A stretch of 64,000 bases of DNA. Source: Shinella fusca. Lineage in GTDB: Bacteria > Pseudomonadota > Alphaproteobacteria > Rhizobiales > Rhizobiaceae. The stretch is from NCBI RefSeq assembly GCF_014203155.1, contig NZ_JACHIK010000005.1, forward strand, positions 1 through 64,000, written 5' to 3'. Below are positions 22,343 to 33,818 of the stretch, in pieces; positions within the stretch are counted from its first letter, which is position 1, and each line of letters begins with the position of its first letter. A model generated the notes under the pieces. That model saw nothing but the letters and a program-made list of their open reading frames with translations, did no database searches and had not been told where the DNA came from. The translations under genes and the position numbers were made by a program.

Positions 22343-23149
22343 ATGGATTTTCGTCTTGTCGCGGCCAGCGCCCTGCTAGCCGCCGGCTTCTCCGCGCCCG
22401 CCGAAGCCCGTATTATTTGTACAATCGTCGCCGATGCGGCCAGCGACGACATCATCCTGGAGAAGGGCGACTGCAAGACGCGCGTCACGCCCGCCTCCAC
22501 CTTCAAGGTGCCCCTGGCGGTGATGGGCTACGATTCCGGTTTCCTGGAAAATGCCGAGGAGCCGGTGCTGCCCTTCATGGAAGGCTATCCCGACTGGGGC
22601 GGCGATGCCTGGCGCCAGCCGACGACGCCGAAGCGCTGGCTGGAATATTCCGTCGTCTGGTATTCGCAGCAGATCACCAGGTTCCTCGGCTACGAGCAGT
22701 TGCGCGACTATGCCGAGGCCTTCGACTACGGCAATGCCGACATGACGGGCGACCCCGGCAAGGACAACGGCCTCGAGCGTGCCTGGATCGCCTCCTCGCT
22801 GAAAATCTCGCCGCGCGAGCAGGTCGCCTTCCTGAGGAAGCTGGTCAACCACGAACTGCCCGTCTCCGCCGACGCGATGGATGCGGCCATGACGATCGTC
22901 GAGCGGCGCGACATCGCGGAGGGCTGGGGCGTGCAGGGCAAGACCGGCATGGCCTATTCGAAAAAGCCCGACGGAACGCCGAACTACGGCCGCCCCTACG
23001 GCTGGTATATCGGCTGGGCGAGCCGCGACGACCGCACCGTCGTCTTCGCCCGGCTGATCCAGGATGAAAGGAAGCAGACGTCCCGCACGAGCCTGCGGGC
23101 ACGCGACACCATTCTGCGGGAACTGCCGGCCATCCTGGCGGCGGAGTGA
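22343..23149 (+). CDS. Class D (OXA-type) beta-lactamase
   Basis: A 268-residue serine beta-lactamase exported to the periplasm. The signal peptide covers about residues 1-23 (LLAAGFSAPAEA). All four class D motifs are present: S52-T-F-K55 (active serine and carboxylatable lysine), S103-V-V105, Y129-G-N131 and K200-T-G202. Length fits OXA enzymes. The start at 22343 follows GAGG; an earlier in-frame ATG adds a stretch with no signal-peptide features. It is divergent from an AmpR-like regulator. The substrate range cannot be read from the sequence. Confidence 0.93.
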   Translation: MDFRLVAASALLAAGFSAPAEARIICTIVADAASDDIILEKGDCKTRVTPASTFKVPLAVMGYDSGFLENAEEPVLPFMEGYPDWGGDAWRQPTTPKRWLEYSVVWYSQQITRFLGYEQLRDYAEAFDYGNADMTGDPGKDNGLERAWIASSLKISPREQVAFLRKLVNHELPVSADAMDAAMTIVERRDIAEGWGVQGKTGMAYSKKPDGTPNYGRPYGWYIGWASRDDRTVVFARLIQDERKQTSRTSLRARDTILRELPAILAAE

Positions 23150-23357
23150 ACGGCGGCCTCGTGCGGCAGCCGCGCCGTAACGAGGCCCCGCATTTTCCTG
23201 TCGATTCGGCGATTTTCGGGGTTCCGCTCTCCTCCGCATTTGCCTATAAGCCGCTTCTAGCCTTGAAAGACCATTTTTGCGCGCCCGGCCCGGTGAACCC
23301 ATCGCCATGCCGGTTTTTTCGCGCACGCGGCCGAAGCGAACGAGAACGGATAGAGAG

Positions 23358-26840
<3,483 letters not shown>

Positions 26841-26885
26841 GAGAGAAAAGCCCGGGACTTTTAGACGCCCGGCCCTCTCCTCCTC

Positions 26886-26962
26886 CGTCATGCTCGGGCT
26901 TGACCCGAGCATCCACCCGACGGGGTGATATCTGGATCCTCGGCTCAAGGCCGAGGATGACG
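26886..26962. repeat. Palindromic repeat pair, family C, inverted
   Basis: A unit at 26886-26915 (core GCTCGGGCTTGACCCGAGC) and an inverted, partly diverged partner at 26933-26962 (core CCTCGGCTCAAGGCCGAGG) stand only 17 bp apart, after carB. The pair can fold as a long cruciform or as two separate hairpins. Confidence 0.85.
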
Positions 26963-26993
26963 CCTGAGGGCGGAGTGAGGTTCGTCATCAAGT

Positions 26994-27026
26994 CAGGCCG
27001 GGCGGTTCACCGCCCGGCCTTTTTCG
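26994..27026 (+). terminator. Rho-independent terminator of carB
   Basis: The stem AGGCCGGGCGGT / ACCGCCCGGCCT with a three-base loop is followed by TTTTT. It lies just before the stop of the convergent SDR gene. Confidence 0.88.
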
Positions 27027-27029
27027 TCC

Positions 27030-27995
27030 TCAATACCCGCCGATGATCGGCAGCACCTCTCCGGTGATGTAGCTGGAGCAGTGCGGCGAGGCGAGGAAGA
27101 CGTAGGCGGGGGCGAGTTCTTCCGGCTGGGCGGGGCGTTTCATCGGCGTCTTGGCGCCGAATTTCGCGACGTCCCCGGCCTCCTTGTCGGAGGGGTTGAG
27201 CGGGGTCCAGACCGGACCCGGCGCGACTGCGTTGACGCGGATGCCGCGCGGCACGAGCTGGCTGGCGAGCGAACGGGTGAAGGCGTGGATGCCGCCCTTC
27301 GTCATCGAATAGTCGAGGAGGTCCTTGGAGCCCTCGAGCCCGGTGACCGAGCCGGTGTTGACGATGGCCGAGCCCGGCTCCATGTGCGGCACCGCCGCCT
27401 GCGCCATGAAGAAATAGCCGTAGAGATTGGTCTTCAGCGTCTCGTCGAAATGCTCTTCCGAAAGGTCGAGAATATCCTTGCTATGCACCTGGAAGGCGGC
27501 GTTGTTGACGAGGACGTCGAGCCGGCCGAGGTCCTTCACCACGCACTTGACCGTCTGCGCGCAGAAAGCCTTGTCCTTGACGTCGCCGGCAAAGGCCATG
27601 CAGCGGCGTCCCTCCGCCTCGACGGCGGCAATCGTCTCCTTCGCATCCGCACCCTCGGCAAGGTGGACGATGGCGACATCGGCCCCCTCGCGCGCGAAAA
27701 ACACCGCGACGGCCCGGCCGATGCCGGAATCGCCGCCCGTGATGAGCGCCACCTTGTCCTTCAGCTTTTCCGAGCCCTTGTAGAAGGGCGCATCGTACAT
27801 CGGCGGCGGATCGAGCTTTGCCTCGTGGCCGGGCTTGGGCTGGTGCTGTTCGGGAAAGGGCGGAACGGGATAGGGCCGCGCGCCGGCCTGCATGGCCCCG
27901 GGCTTGCCGCCGCCTCCCTTGCGGTCGGCCTTCGCCACCTCCTCCTGGATATCGCGCTGCTTCTCCACGGTTCTCGCGGACTGGCTCGGGGTCAT
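27030..27995 (-). CDS. SDR oxidoreductase, YghA-like
   Basis: The 321-residue SDR has a 75-residue N-terminal extension rich in proline and glutamine (PYPVPPFPEQHQPKPG), as in E. coli YghA and related stress proteins. The Rossmann motif is TGGDSGIGR, followed by NNAA, the catalytic serine in NTGSVTG and YSMTK. In rhizobia this group is often under general stress control. It is the third gene of an operon headed by an EcfG-type promoter at 28866-28890, 10 bp after the preceding gene. Confidence 0.88.
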   Translation of the reverse strand: MTPSQSARTVEKQRDIQEEVAKADRKGGGGKPGAMQAGARPYPVPPFPEQHQPKPGHEAKLDPPPMYDAPFYKGSEKLKDKVALITGGDSGIGRAVAVFFAREGADVAIVHLAEGADAKETIAAVEAEGRRCMAFAGDVKDKAFCAQTVKCVVKDLGRLDVLVNNAAFQVHSKDILDLSEEHFDETLKTNLYGYFFMAQAAVPHMEPGSAIVNTGSVTGLEGSKDLLDYSMTKGGIHAFTRSLASQLVPRGIRVNAVAPGPVWTPLNPSDKEAGDVAKFGAKTPMKRPAQPEELAPAYVFLASPHCSSYITGEVLPIIGGY

Positions 27996-28005
27996 GACGG
28001 TCTCC

Positions 28006-28566
28006 TCAGAATTCGCTGGGGCGGATGTTGTCGACGCGGACGGTGCCGGCGACGACCTCGCGCGGCCCCTCCACCGGATAGGACGGGTCCGTCTCGTCGA
28101 TCACGGTGTAGAGCTTCTCGTTGCGGAAGGCGCTCGACGAGGTCGTGGAATTGCCGTCGGCGGGCAGCGCATCGATCTCCATGAAGTCGAGCTCGGCTTC
28201 CGCCGCCACGACGCGCGCATCGCCGCTGGAGCGGGCGCGCACCACGACCTCGCCCTGGTTCGGCGCATTGTCCCAGTTCGTGTCGTTCGCCGCGGCGACG
28301 GGAACGAGCCGGAAGAGTTTCAACTGCTCGACGTCGGAATAGTCGGCAACGGGCGCGGGCGTTTCCATGGCAGGCGTCACAGCACCCTCGCTGCCGGCGA
28401 GAACGCGCGGCACGGCGCCCGGAACACCGTTCTCACCGCGCTCTTCGAAGGAAGGCGCGTCCGAGGCGGCCGCCTGACGGCGTCCCTCGTCGTATTTCGC
28501 CTGATCACCGGTGACTTCACCGGAAAACTGCTTCCAGTAAGCGGAAATCTTCTCCATCACACCCAT
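28006..28566 (-). CDS. Hypothetical protein, probable general stress gene
   Basis: A 186-residue soluble protein with no recognised domain. The N-terminus [20 protein letters not shown] has the look of CsbD-like stress proteins, but the remainder is an acidic, possibly disordered middle followed by a C-terminal region rich in D/E and V. It lies between the 87-residue gene (10 bp upstream) and the YghA-like SDR (10 bp downstream), so the three are likely co-transcribed. Function unknown. Confidence 0.75.
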   Translation of the reverse strand: MGVMEKISAYWKQFSGEVTGDQAKYDEGRRQAAASDAPSFEERGENGVPGAVPRVLAGSEGAVTPAMETPAPVADYSDVEQLKLFRLVPVAAANDTNWDNAPNQGEVVVRARSSGDARVVAAEAELDFMEIDALPADGNSTTSSSAFRNEKLYTVIDETDPSYPVEGPREVVAGTVRVDNIRPSEF

Positions 28567-28576
28567 CGTTCAATCC

Positions 28577-28840
28577 TCACTGTTTGGTTTCGACGCGGGC
28601 CATCGCCGCCGCCAGGATGCCGCGAATCTCGTCGTCGGCGATCTGCTGGGCGGCAAAGGCTGGGTCGGGCTCGATGCCCGGATCCTCCTCATGGTCCATG
28701 ACCGTTTCCGTGCTTTGCGCCATGGCGACGAGCGCCGCGCGCGCCTCGGGGATGGCGGCGACCACGGAGATCAACTCCACCAGCAGGCGCCGATGCGCGT
28801 TGATCCTGCCTTCCAGATGCGCCGAATTGTCGATGGCCAT
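28577..28840 (-). CDS. Small hypothetical protein heading the stress operon
   Basis: An 87-residue soluble protein, mostly helical by composition, with an acidic stretch ([11 protein letters not shown]) in the middle. No domain is recognised. It starts 26 bp after the -10 element of an EcfG-type promoter. By position it is the first gene of a three-gene stress operon. Confidence 0.72.
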   Translation of the reverse strand: MAIDNSAHLEGRINAHRRLLVELISVVAAIPEARAALVAMAQSTETVMDHEEDPGIEPDPAFAAQQIADDEIRGILAAAMARVETKQ

Positions 28841-28865
28841 GCCTTGCTCCCGCGTTCTTCCGGCT

Positions 28866-28890
28866 AACGGAGGCGCCGGGGGATTGTTCC
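28866..28890 (-). promoter_or_regulatory. EcfG (general stress response) promoter
   Basis: Read on the minus strand, GGAAC (28890-28886) is followed by exactly 16 bp and then CGTT (28869-28866). This is the consensus of the alphaproteobacterial EcfG/RpoE2 sigma factor (GGAAC-N16/17-CGTT). It lies 25 bp before the start codon of the 87-residue gene. Confidence 0.8.
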
Positions 28891-28927
28891 GGCGGCTGTG
28901 GGCAGCAGGAGCCGGCCGGCGAAATAA

Positions 28928-28958
28928 CTGGCCTTCGGGACGGGCGATCTGCTATAAG
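28928..28958 (+). promoter_or_regulatory. Candidate greA promoter
   Basis: A good -10 (CTATAA, 28952-28957) stands upstream of the leader hairpin. The -35 is poor (around ctggcc, 28928-28933). Transcription would begin near 28965, leaving a leader of about 105 nt before greA. Confidence 0.4.
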
Positions 28959-28977
28959 GGGTGTTCAAATGCTTTCG

Positions 28978-29017
28978 ACGGTTCCGGGGAAAACTCTCCG
29001 GAGACCGTTTTCTTTTT
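28978..29017 (+). terminator. Terminator-like hairpin in the greA leader (attenuator)
   Basis: The arm ACGGTTCCGG (28978-28987) pairs with CCGGAGACCGT (28998-29008) over ten base pairs with a single bulged G. A T-rich tail (ttttcttttt) follows. It lies after the greA promoter and before its start codon, so it can end transcription early. In E. coli the greA leader also contains a terminator that yields short RNAs (GraL). Confidence 0.7.
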
Positions 29018-29069
29018 GCGTTCGCGCGGGTCCTTTGCCCGGGCGGCGCGGTATGAAGGACGGGAAAAA

Positions 29070-29546
29070 ATGGTTGAAAAGGTACCGATGACTCAGGACG
29101 GGTTCGTCAAGCTGCAGGAAGAACTGCGCTGGCGCCAGCAGGAAGAGCGTCCGCGAATCATCGAGGCGATCGCCGAAGCGCGCGCCCATGGCGACCTTTC
29201 GGAAAATGCCGAATACCATGCCGCCAAGGAAGCGCAGAGCCACAACGAAGGCCGCATCACGGAGCTGGAAGACTTCGTCGCGCGCGCCGAGGTCATCGAC
29301 CTGTCCAAGATGTCCGGCTCCAAGATCAAGTTCGGCGCCCGCGTCAAGCTCGTCGACGAGGACACCGAGGAGGAGAAGGTCTACCAGATCGTCGGCGACC
29401 AGGAAGCCGACGTGAAGGCCGGCCGCATCTCCATCTCCTCGCCCATCGCCCGCGCGCTGATCGGCAAGGAAGTCGGCGATTCGATCGAGGTCAACGCGCC
29501 CGGCGGCTCCAAGGCCTACGAAATCCTCGCCGTCACCTGGGGCTGA
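29070..29546 (+). CDS. greA: Transcription elongation factor GreA
   Basis: GreA enters the secondary channel of RNA polymerase and stimulates cleavage of backtracked transcripts. The 158 residues from ATG 29070 match the family exactly. The N-terminal coiled coil carries the acidic tip D42/E45 in [11 protein letters not shown]. The C-terminal FKBP-like domain has [18 protein letters not shown]. The longer open frame upstream runs through the promoter and leader and is not real coding. The next gene starts 25 bp downstream. Confidence 0.97.
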   Translation: MVEKVPMTQDGFVKLQEELRWRQQEERPRIIEAIAEARAHGDLSENAEYHAAKEAQSHNEGRITELEDFVARAEVIDLSKMSGSKIKFGARVKLVDEDTEEEKVYQIVGDQEADVKAGRISISSPIARALIGKEVGDSIEVNAPGGSKAYEILAVTWG

Positions 29547-29571
29547 GGCCCGCTTGCCGGGGGCCGGGGCG

Positions 29572-30621
29572 GTGGCCGACATCAAGGACGTGGACGTGAT
29601 CGCGCCGAACTTCAAGCGCCGGCTCTCCGGCGTGACGTCGACGATCGTCCAGCTCGTGCCCTTCCAGGCGAAGCTCGGCACGCGCATCGCCGTGATCGGT
29701 CCGGGGCTGCCGGACAATGCCGGCCTGCCGAAGATCGGCTTTGCCGCGCTTCTCGGCCTCTGGCGCGCGCCCAGGGGGCGCAGGCACCGCATCTGGCACG
29801 CACGGCGCAACAACGAGATGGGCTTCGGCCTTTTCCTGCGCGATGTGCTGCGCATGCCGCTGAAGCTCGTCTTCACCTCGGCCGCGCAGCGTCGGCACAG
29901 CGCCTATACGCGCTTCCTCATCCGCCGGATGGACGCGGTGATCGCCACCAGCGACCGTTCCGCCTCCTTCCTCAAGGTGCCTTTCCGCGTCATCCACCAC
30001 GGCGTCGATCTCGATGCCTTCCACCCGCCGCGCGGCGCGGACGACACCATCGCGGCCTCGGGCCTGCCGGGCCGCCATCTCGTCGGCTGCTTCGGCCGCA
30101 TCCGCCACCAGAAGGGCACCGACCTCTTCGTACGGGCGATGATCGAGCTTCTGCCGCACCATCCGGACTGGACCGCCATCGTCTGCGGCCGCGCGACGGC
30201 GAGCCATACGGCCTTCGCCGACGGCCTCAGGGCCGAGATCGCCGCGGCCGGCCTTTCCGACCGCATCCTCTTCCTCGGCGAAGTGCCGGACGTGAAGGTC
30301 TGGTATCGCCGCCTCTCGCTCTACGTCGCCCCCTCGCGCAACGAGGGCTTCGGCCTGACGCCGCTCGAAGCCATGGCCTCGCAGACCGCCGTCGTCGCCA
30401 GCGATGCCGGCGCCTATGCCGAGATGATCACGCCCGGCAAGACCGGCGCCGTGGTACCGGCCGGCGACTACGAAGCGCTGCGCGAGGCCATCCGCCCCTA
30501 TCTCGCCGACCCCGACATGACGGAACGCCACGCCGCGGCGGGCCTTGCCGAGGTGCGGGAGAATTTCGCGCTGGAGAACGAGGCGAAGGCGGTCAACGCA
30601 GTCTATGCGGGCTTGCTGTAA
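29572..30621 (+). CDS. lpsB: GT4 glycosyltransferase of LPS core (LpsB/LpcC type)
   Basis: A 349-residue GT-B fold glycosyltransferase of family 4. Visible features are the N-terminal IAPNFKRRLSGVTSTIVQL, the central GCFGRIRHQKGTDLFVRAM, and the donor-binding motif NEGFGLTPLEAMA. It resembles rhizobial LpsB/LpcC, which add mannose or glucose to the inner LPS core. The position next to greA and close to lrp, trxB and the lsrB-like gene matches that locus. The start is GTG 29572; the frame also opens with a TTG six codons earlier. Confidence 0.85.
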   Translation: MADIKDVDVIAPNFKRRLSGVTSTIVQLVPFQAKLGTRIAVIGPGLPDNAGLPKIGFAALLGLWRAPRGRRHRIWHARRNNEMGFGLFLRDVLRMPLKLVFTSAAQRRHSAYTRFLIRRMDAVIATSDRSASFLKVPFRVIHHGVDLDAFHPPRGADDTIAASGLPGRHLVGCFGRIRHQKGTDLFVRAMIELLPHHPDWTAIVCGRATASHTAFADGLRAEIAAAGLSDRILFLGEVPDVKVWYRRLSLYVAPSRNEGFGLTPLEAMASQTAVVASDAGAYAEMITPGKTGAVVPAGDYEALREAIRPYLADPDMTERHAAAGLAEVRENFALENEAKAVNAVYAGLL

Positions 30622-30643
30622 CGGCCGGCGGCAAGCTACCCTC

Positions 30644-31111
30644 TTAAAGCTCCACCAGTCCCACCTTCTTCACCTGCCGGATCGTCAGCATGGTGCGCAC
30701 AGTATCGACCTGCGGGTTGGCGGTCAGCTCTTCGATGACGAAGTCCTGGAAGCGCGTCAGGTTCTCGGCCACGCAATGCAGCAGGAAATCGCTGTCGCCG
30801 GAGACCATCCAGGCCTGGCGCACCATCGGCCAGGCGCTGGTCGCCAGCGCGAAGGCCTTGAGGTTCGCCTCCGACTGGTGCTTGAGGCCCACCATGCAGA
30901 AGGCGACGAGGTCGTAGCCGAGCGCGGGCGCGTTCAGCATCGCCGTATAGCCCTCGATGATGCCGGCCTCCTCCAGCTTGCGCACCCGCCGCAGGCACGG
31001 CGGGGCGGAGATGCCGGCGCGCGCGGCCAGCTCTACATTGGTCATCCGCCCGTCGGCCTGGAGCTCTTTCAGGATGCGGATGTCGATGGCGTCGAGTTCG
31101 GCACGAAACAT
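30644..31111 (-). CDS. Lrp/AsnC family regulator
   Basis: A 155-residue regulator with an N-terminal helix-turn-helix (ELDAIDIRILKELQADGR, ISAPPCLRRVRKLEEAG) and a C-terminal RAM/AsnC ligand domain. It is divergent from trxB, with 248 bp between the starts. In Sinorhizobium an Lrp gene in this place (lrp3) is part of the LsrB/LPS region. The ligand is unknown. It converges with the glycosyltransferase gene (22 bp between the stops). The start at 31111 gives the usual Lrp length. Confidence 0.9.
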   Translation of the reverse strand: MFRAELDAIDIRILKELQADGRMTNVELAARAGISAPPCLRRVRKLEEAGIIEGYTAMLNAPALGYDLVAFCMVGLKHQSEANLKAFALATSAWPMVRQAWMVSGDSDFLLHCVAENLTRFQDFVIEELTANPQVDTVRTMLTIRQVKKVGLVEL

Positions 31112-31242
31112 GGGAATGGAAAGACCTTTCGGGAAGACGACCGGAAGTAACCCGAATCGCGTCATCGGCGCAAGATTGTTACTGGAAGAGGCACAAATAT
31201 GTCACGCGCCGTCGCTTGCCTGTTGGCAAAGCGCCGCACGCA

Positions 31243-31271
31243 CTTGAAACTGCCGGCAGTCCCCTCATAAA
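31243..31271 (+). promoter_or_regulatory. Candidate trxB promoter
   Basis: CTTGAA (31243-31248), 17 bp, then CATAAA (31266-31271) match the alphaproteobacterial sigma-70 pattern in part. It lies 88 bp upstream of trxB. Confidence 0.4.
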
Positions 31272-31359
31272 TGAGGATCGAACAAAGACACGCTGGCCCG
31301 TGCCCTACGCGAGACCGCGCGGGCGGGCCGATTGGGCCACGTGCCCGGAAGGAACGACC

Positions 31360-32349
31360 ATGTCCGCCCGCCCCGCTTCCTCGCGTCACGTCAAGGTGCT
31401 GATCATCGGCTCCGGCCCGGCCGGCTATACCGCCGCGATCTATACCGCCCGCGCCATGCTGGAGCCCGTGCTGATCGCCGGCATGGAACAGGGCGGCCAG
31501 CTCATGATCACCACGGATGTGGAGAACTATCCGGGCTATGCCGATCCGGTGCAGGGTCCGTGGATGATGGAGCAGATGCTCAAGCAGGCGAGCCATGTCG
31601 GCGCCGAGATCGTCAACGACCTCGTGACGAATGTCGATCTCGACGTGCGTCCCTTCCGCATCTCCACCGACAGCGGCACCGAATGGACCGCGGACGCGCT
31701 CATCATCGCGACGGGCGCCAAGGCCAAGTGGCTCGGCATCGAGACCGAGCACACGTTCATGGGCTTCGGCGTCTCGGCCTGCGCGACCTGCGACGGCTTC
31801 TTCTACCGCAACAAGGACGTCATCGTGGTCGGCGGCGGCAATTCGGCGGTGGAAGAGGCGCTCTACCTTTCCAACCTCGCAAAGACGGTCACCGTCGTGC
31901 ATCGCCGCGATTCCTTCCGCGCGGAAAGAATCCTGCAGGAACGCCTGTTCGCCAAGGAGAACGTCAAGGTCGTCTGGGACCATGAGGTCGTCGAATATCT
32001 CGGCGCCGAGGCAAAGCCCCCGATGCCGGCCTCCGTCAACGGCGTGAAGCTGCGCAACGTCAAGACCGGCGAGACGCGCGACATGGTCACGGACGGCGTC
32101 TTCGTCGCCATCGGCCATGCACCGGCGGTCGAGCTCTTCAAGGGCAAGCTGCGCCAGAAGCCGAACGGCTACCTCTGGACCGCGCCCGATTCCACCGCGA
32201 CCGACGTGCCGGGCGTTTTTGCCGCAGGCGACGTCACGGACGACATCTATCGCCAGGCGGTCACGGCCGCCGGCATGGGCTGCATGGCGGCCCTTGAAAC
32301 CGAAAAATACCTTGCAGGTCATATGCCTGTCGCAATTGCGGCCGAGTAG
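31360..32349 (+). CDS. trxB: Thioredoxin reductase
   Basis: An NADPH-dependent flavoenzyme that reduces thioredoxin. The 329 residues from ATG 31360 follow an AAGGAACG site. FAD binding is at GSGPAGYTAAIYTARA, the redox disulfide at ACATCDG, NADPH binding at VVGGGNSAVEEA, and the C-terminal FAD segment at GVFAAGDVTDDIYRQ. An lsrB-like LysR gene follows 113 bp downstream. Confidence 0.97.
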   Translation: MSARPASSRHVKVLIIGSGPAGYTAAIYTARAMLEPVLIAGMEQGGQLMITTDVENYPGYADPVQGPWMMEQMLKQASHVGAEIVNDLVTNVDLDVRPFRISTDSGTEWTADALIIATGAKAKWLGIETEHTFMGFGVSACATCDGFFYRNKDVIVVGGGNSAVEEALYLSNLAKTVTVVHRRDSFRAERILQERLFAKENVKVVWDHEVVEYLGAEAKPPMPASVNGVKLRNVKTGETRDMVTDGVFVAIGHAPAVELFKGKLRQKPNGYLWTAPDSTATDVPGVFAAGDVTDDIYRQAVTAAGMGCMAALETEKYLAGHMPVAIAAE

Positions 32350-32462
32350 AAGCCGCCAACAAAGGGCGGCGGACCCGGTCCGACCGCCCGTGTGGGAACA
32401 GTTCAATCAGCGACCGGGCGGGAAGCGTGCGCTCCCCGCCTCACAGACATATGGGGGATAGA

Positions 32463-33359
32463 ATGGCGCTCGACTGGGACAAGCTGCGGATTTTCCACGC
32501 CGCGGCCGAGGCCGGCTCCTTCACGCATGCGGCCGACAAGCTGCACCTTTCGCAATCGGCCATCAGCCGCCAGGTGAGCGCCCTGGAGCAGGATGTCGGC
32601 ATCAAGCTGTTCCACCGCCATGCCCGCGGCCTCATCCTCACCGAGCAGGGCGAAATCCTCTACCGCACCGCGCACGACGTGCTGATGAAGCTCGAAAGCG
32701 TGCGCGTGCAGCTCACGGAGAACACCGAGAAGCCGAGCGGCAAGCTGCGCATCACCACCACGGTCGGCCTCGGCCAGGGCTGGCTGACCGACAAGGTGCA
32801 GGAATTCCTCGCGCTCTATCCCGACATGCAGGTGCAGCTCATCCTCGACAACGAGGAGCTGGACGTGAACATGCGCCATGCCGACTGCGCCATCCGCCTG
32901 CGCGAGCCGCAGCAGTCCGACCTCATCCAGCGCCGGCTCTTCACCGTGCACATGCACATCTACGCCGCGCCCTCCTACATCAACCGCTACGGCGAGCCGC
33001 AGTCCATCGACGACCTCGACGGCCACAAGATCATCACCTTCGGGGAGCCGGCGCCGAGCTACCTGCTCGACGTCAACTGGCTGGAGATCGCCGGACGCGA
33101 TTCCGACAATCCCCGCCCCTCGGTGCTGCAGATCAACAGCCAGACCTCGATCAAGCGGGCCTGCCTACTCGGCATCGGCATCGCGATGCTGCCGGACTAT
33201 ATTGTCGGGCGCGATCCGGGACTTATCCAGCTCCCCGTCAGCGCCGACATTCCTTCGTTCGATACCTATTTCTGCTATCCCGGCGAGATGAAGAACTCGG
33301 CGAAACTGAAGGTCTTCCGCGACTTCATCGTCGCCAAGGCACGCAACTGGAACTTCTGA
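32463..33359 (+). CDS. lsrB: LysR-type regulator, LsrB/VtlR-like
   Basis: A 298-residue LysR regulator with the winged helix ALDWDKLRIFHAAAEAGSFT and LSQSAISRQVSALE at its N-terminus. Its place directly downstream of trxB and upstream of two AbcR-like small RNAs matches LsrB of Sinorhizobium and VtlR of Brucella/Agrobacterium. Those proteins activate abcR2 and affect LPS and host interaction. The start at 32463 follows GGGGGATAGA. The symbol is assigned from similarity and gene order, not from a database hit. Confidence 0.82.
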   Translation: MALDWDKLRIFHAAAEAGSFTHAADKLHLSQSAISRQVSALEQDVGIKLFHRHARGLILTEQGEILYRTAHDVLMKLESVRVQLTENTEKPSGKLRITTTVGLGQGWLTDKVQEFLALYPDMQVQLILDNEELDVNMRHADCAIRLREPQQSDLIQRRLFTVHMHIYAAPSYINRYGEPQSIDDLDGHKIITFGEPAPSYLLDVNWLEIAGRDSDNPRPSVLQINSQTSIKRACLLGIGIAMLPDYIVGRDPGLIQLPVSADIPSFDTYFCYPGEMKNSAKLKVFRDFIVAKARNWNF

Positions 33360-33415
33360 CGGGCGGCTTTGCACAGTCCTGCGCCATGCGCATGGCTGGC
33401 ATGCGCATTAAATGA

Positions 33416-33444
33416 TTGCCATATGCCCGCGAAAGCATCATATC
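33416..33444 (+). promoter_or_regulatory. Promoter of the first AbcR-like sRNA
   Basis: TTGCCA (33416-33421), 17 bp, CATATC (33439-33444). The same CATATC -10 stands at the equivalent place before the second sRNA. Confidence 0.5.
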
Positions 33445-33449
33445 GCCCG

Positions 33450-33571
33450 CAGCTGATGCATTTTGGTGGCTTTTTCCTCCCAGTGCCACCGCAGCAGCTG
33501 TTCCCCTCTGGAGGTTTTATTACCTTCAAAACTATAAAGGGCCCAAGTTGATCTTGCGGCCCTCTTTTTTT
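33450..33571 (+). ncRNA. AbcR-like small RNA, first copy (alpha-r15 family)
   Basis: The segment contains cctcccagtgcc, then gttcccctctggaggtt, then a terminator whose stem (AGGGCC / GGCCCT, inner CAAG / CTTG) is followed by seven T at 33565-33571. The same three blocks recur in the same order 214 bp downstream. Tandem AbcR1/AbcR2 sRNAs of this build lie in the Agrobacterium and Sinorhizobium lsrB/vtlR region and repress ABC transporter mRNAs through a motif that pairs near ribosome sites. No protein reading frame with a ribosome site fits. The 5' end is estimated from the -10. Which copy is AbcR1 or AbcR2 is not assigned. Confidence 0.82.
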
Positions 33572-33630
33572 GCCTTCCGTTGACCGGAACGAAATTTTCA
33601 CCATTCCGGCAAAACACGGCAAACCCATCC

Positions 33631-33660
33631 CTTGAAGACACGCCCTTGCTTGCCCATATC
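33631..33660 (+). promoter_or_regulatory. Promoter of the second AbcR-like sRNA
   Basis: CTTGAA (33631-33636), 18 bp, CATATC (33655-33660), placing the start near 33667. Confidence 0.5.
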
Positions 33661-33666
33661 TAGGAC

Positions 33667-33786
33667 AGCCAGCGCAGTGCGGTCTTTCTCCTCCCAGTGC
33701 CGCGCGTTGGCTGTTCCCCTCTGGAGGTTCTTTAGCCTTCAACCTAGCAGGGCCCAGGCTTTCGCTTGTGGCCCTCTTTTTTTGCC
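33667..33786 (+). ncRNA. AbcR-like small RNA, second copy (alpha-r15 family)
   Basis: About 120 nt with the same modules as the copy at 33450-33571: ctcctcccagtgcc, ctgttcccctctggaggttc, and a terminator AGGGCC / GGCCCT (33749-33754 with 33770-33775) followed by T at 33777-33783. The regions between the modules differ, as expected for paralogous sRNAs with conserved target-pairing loops. The 5' end is estimated. Confidence 0.82.
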
Positions 33787-33818
33787 CATGCCCCTTGCAT
33801 CGGCAAGCGTCGATCCCA

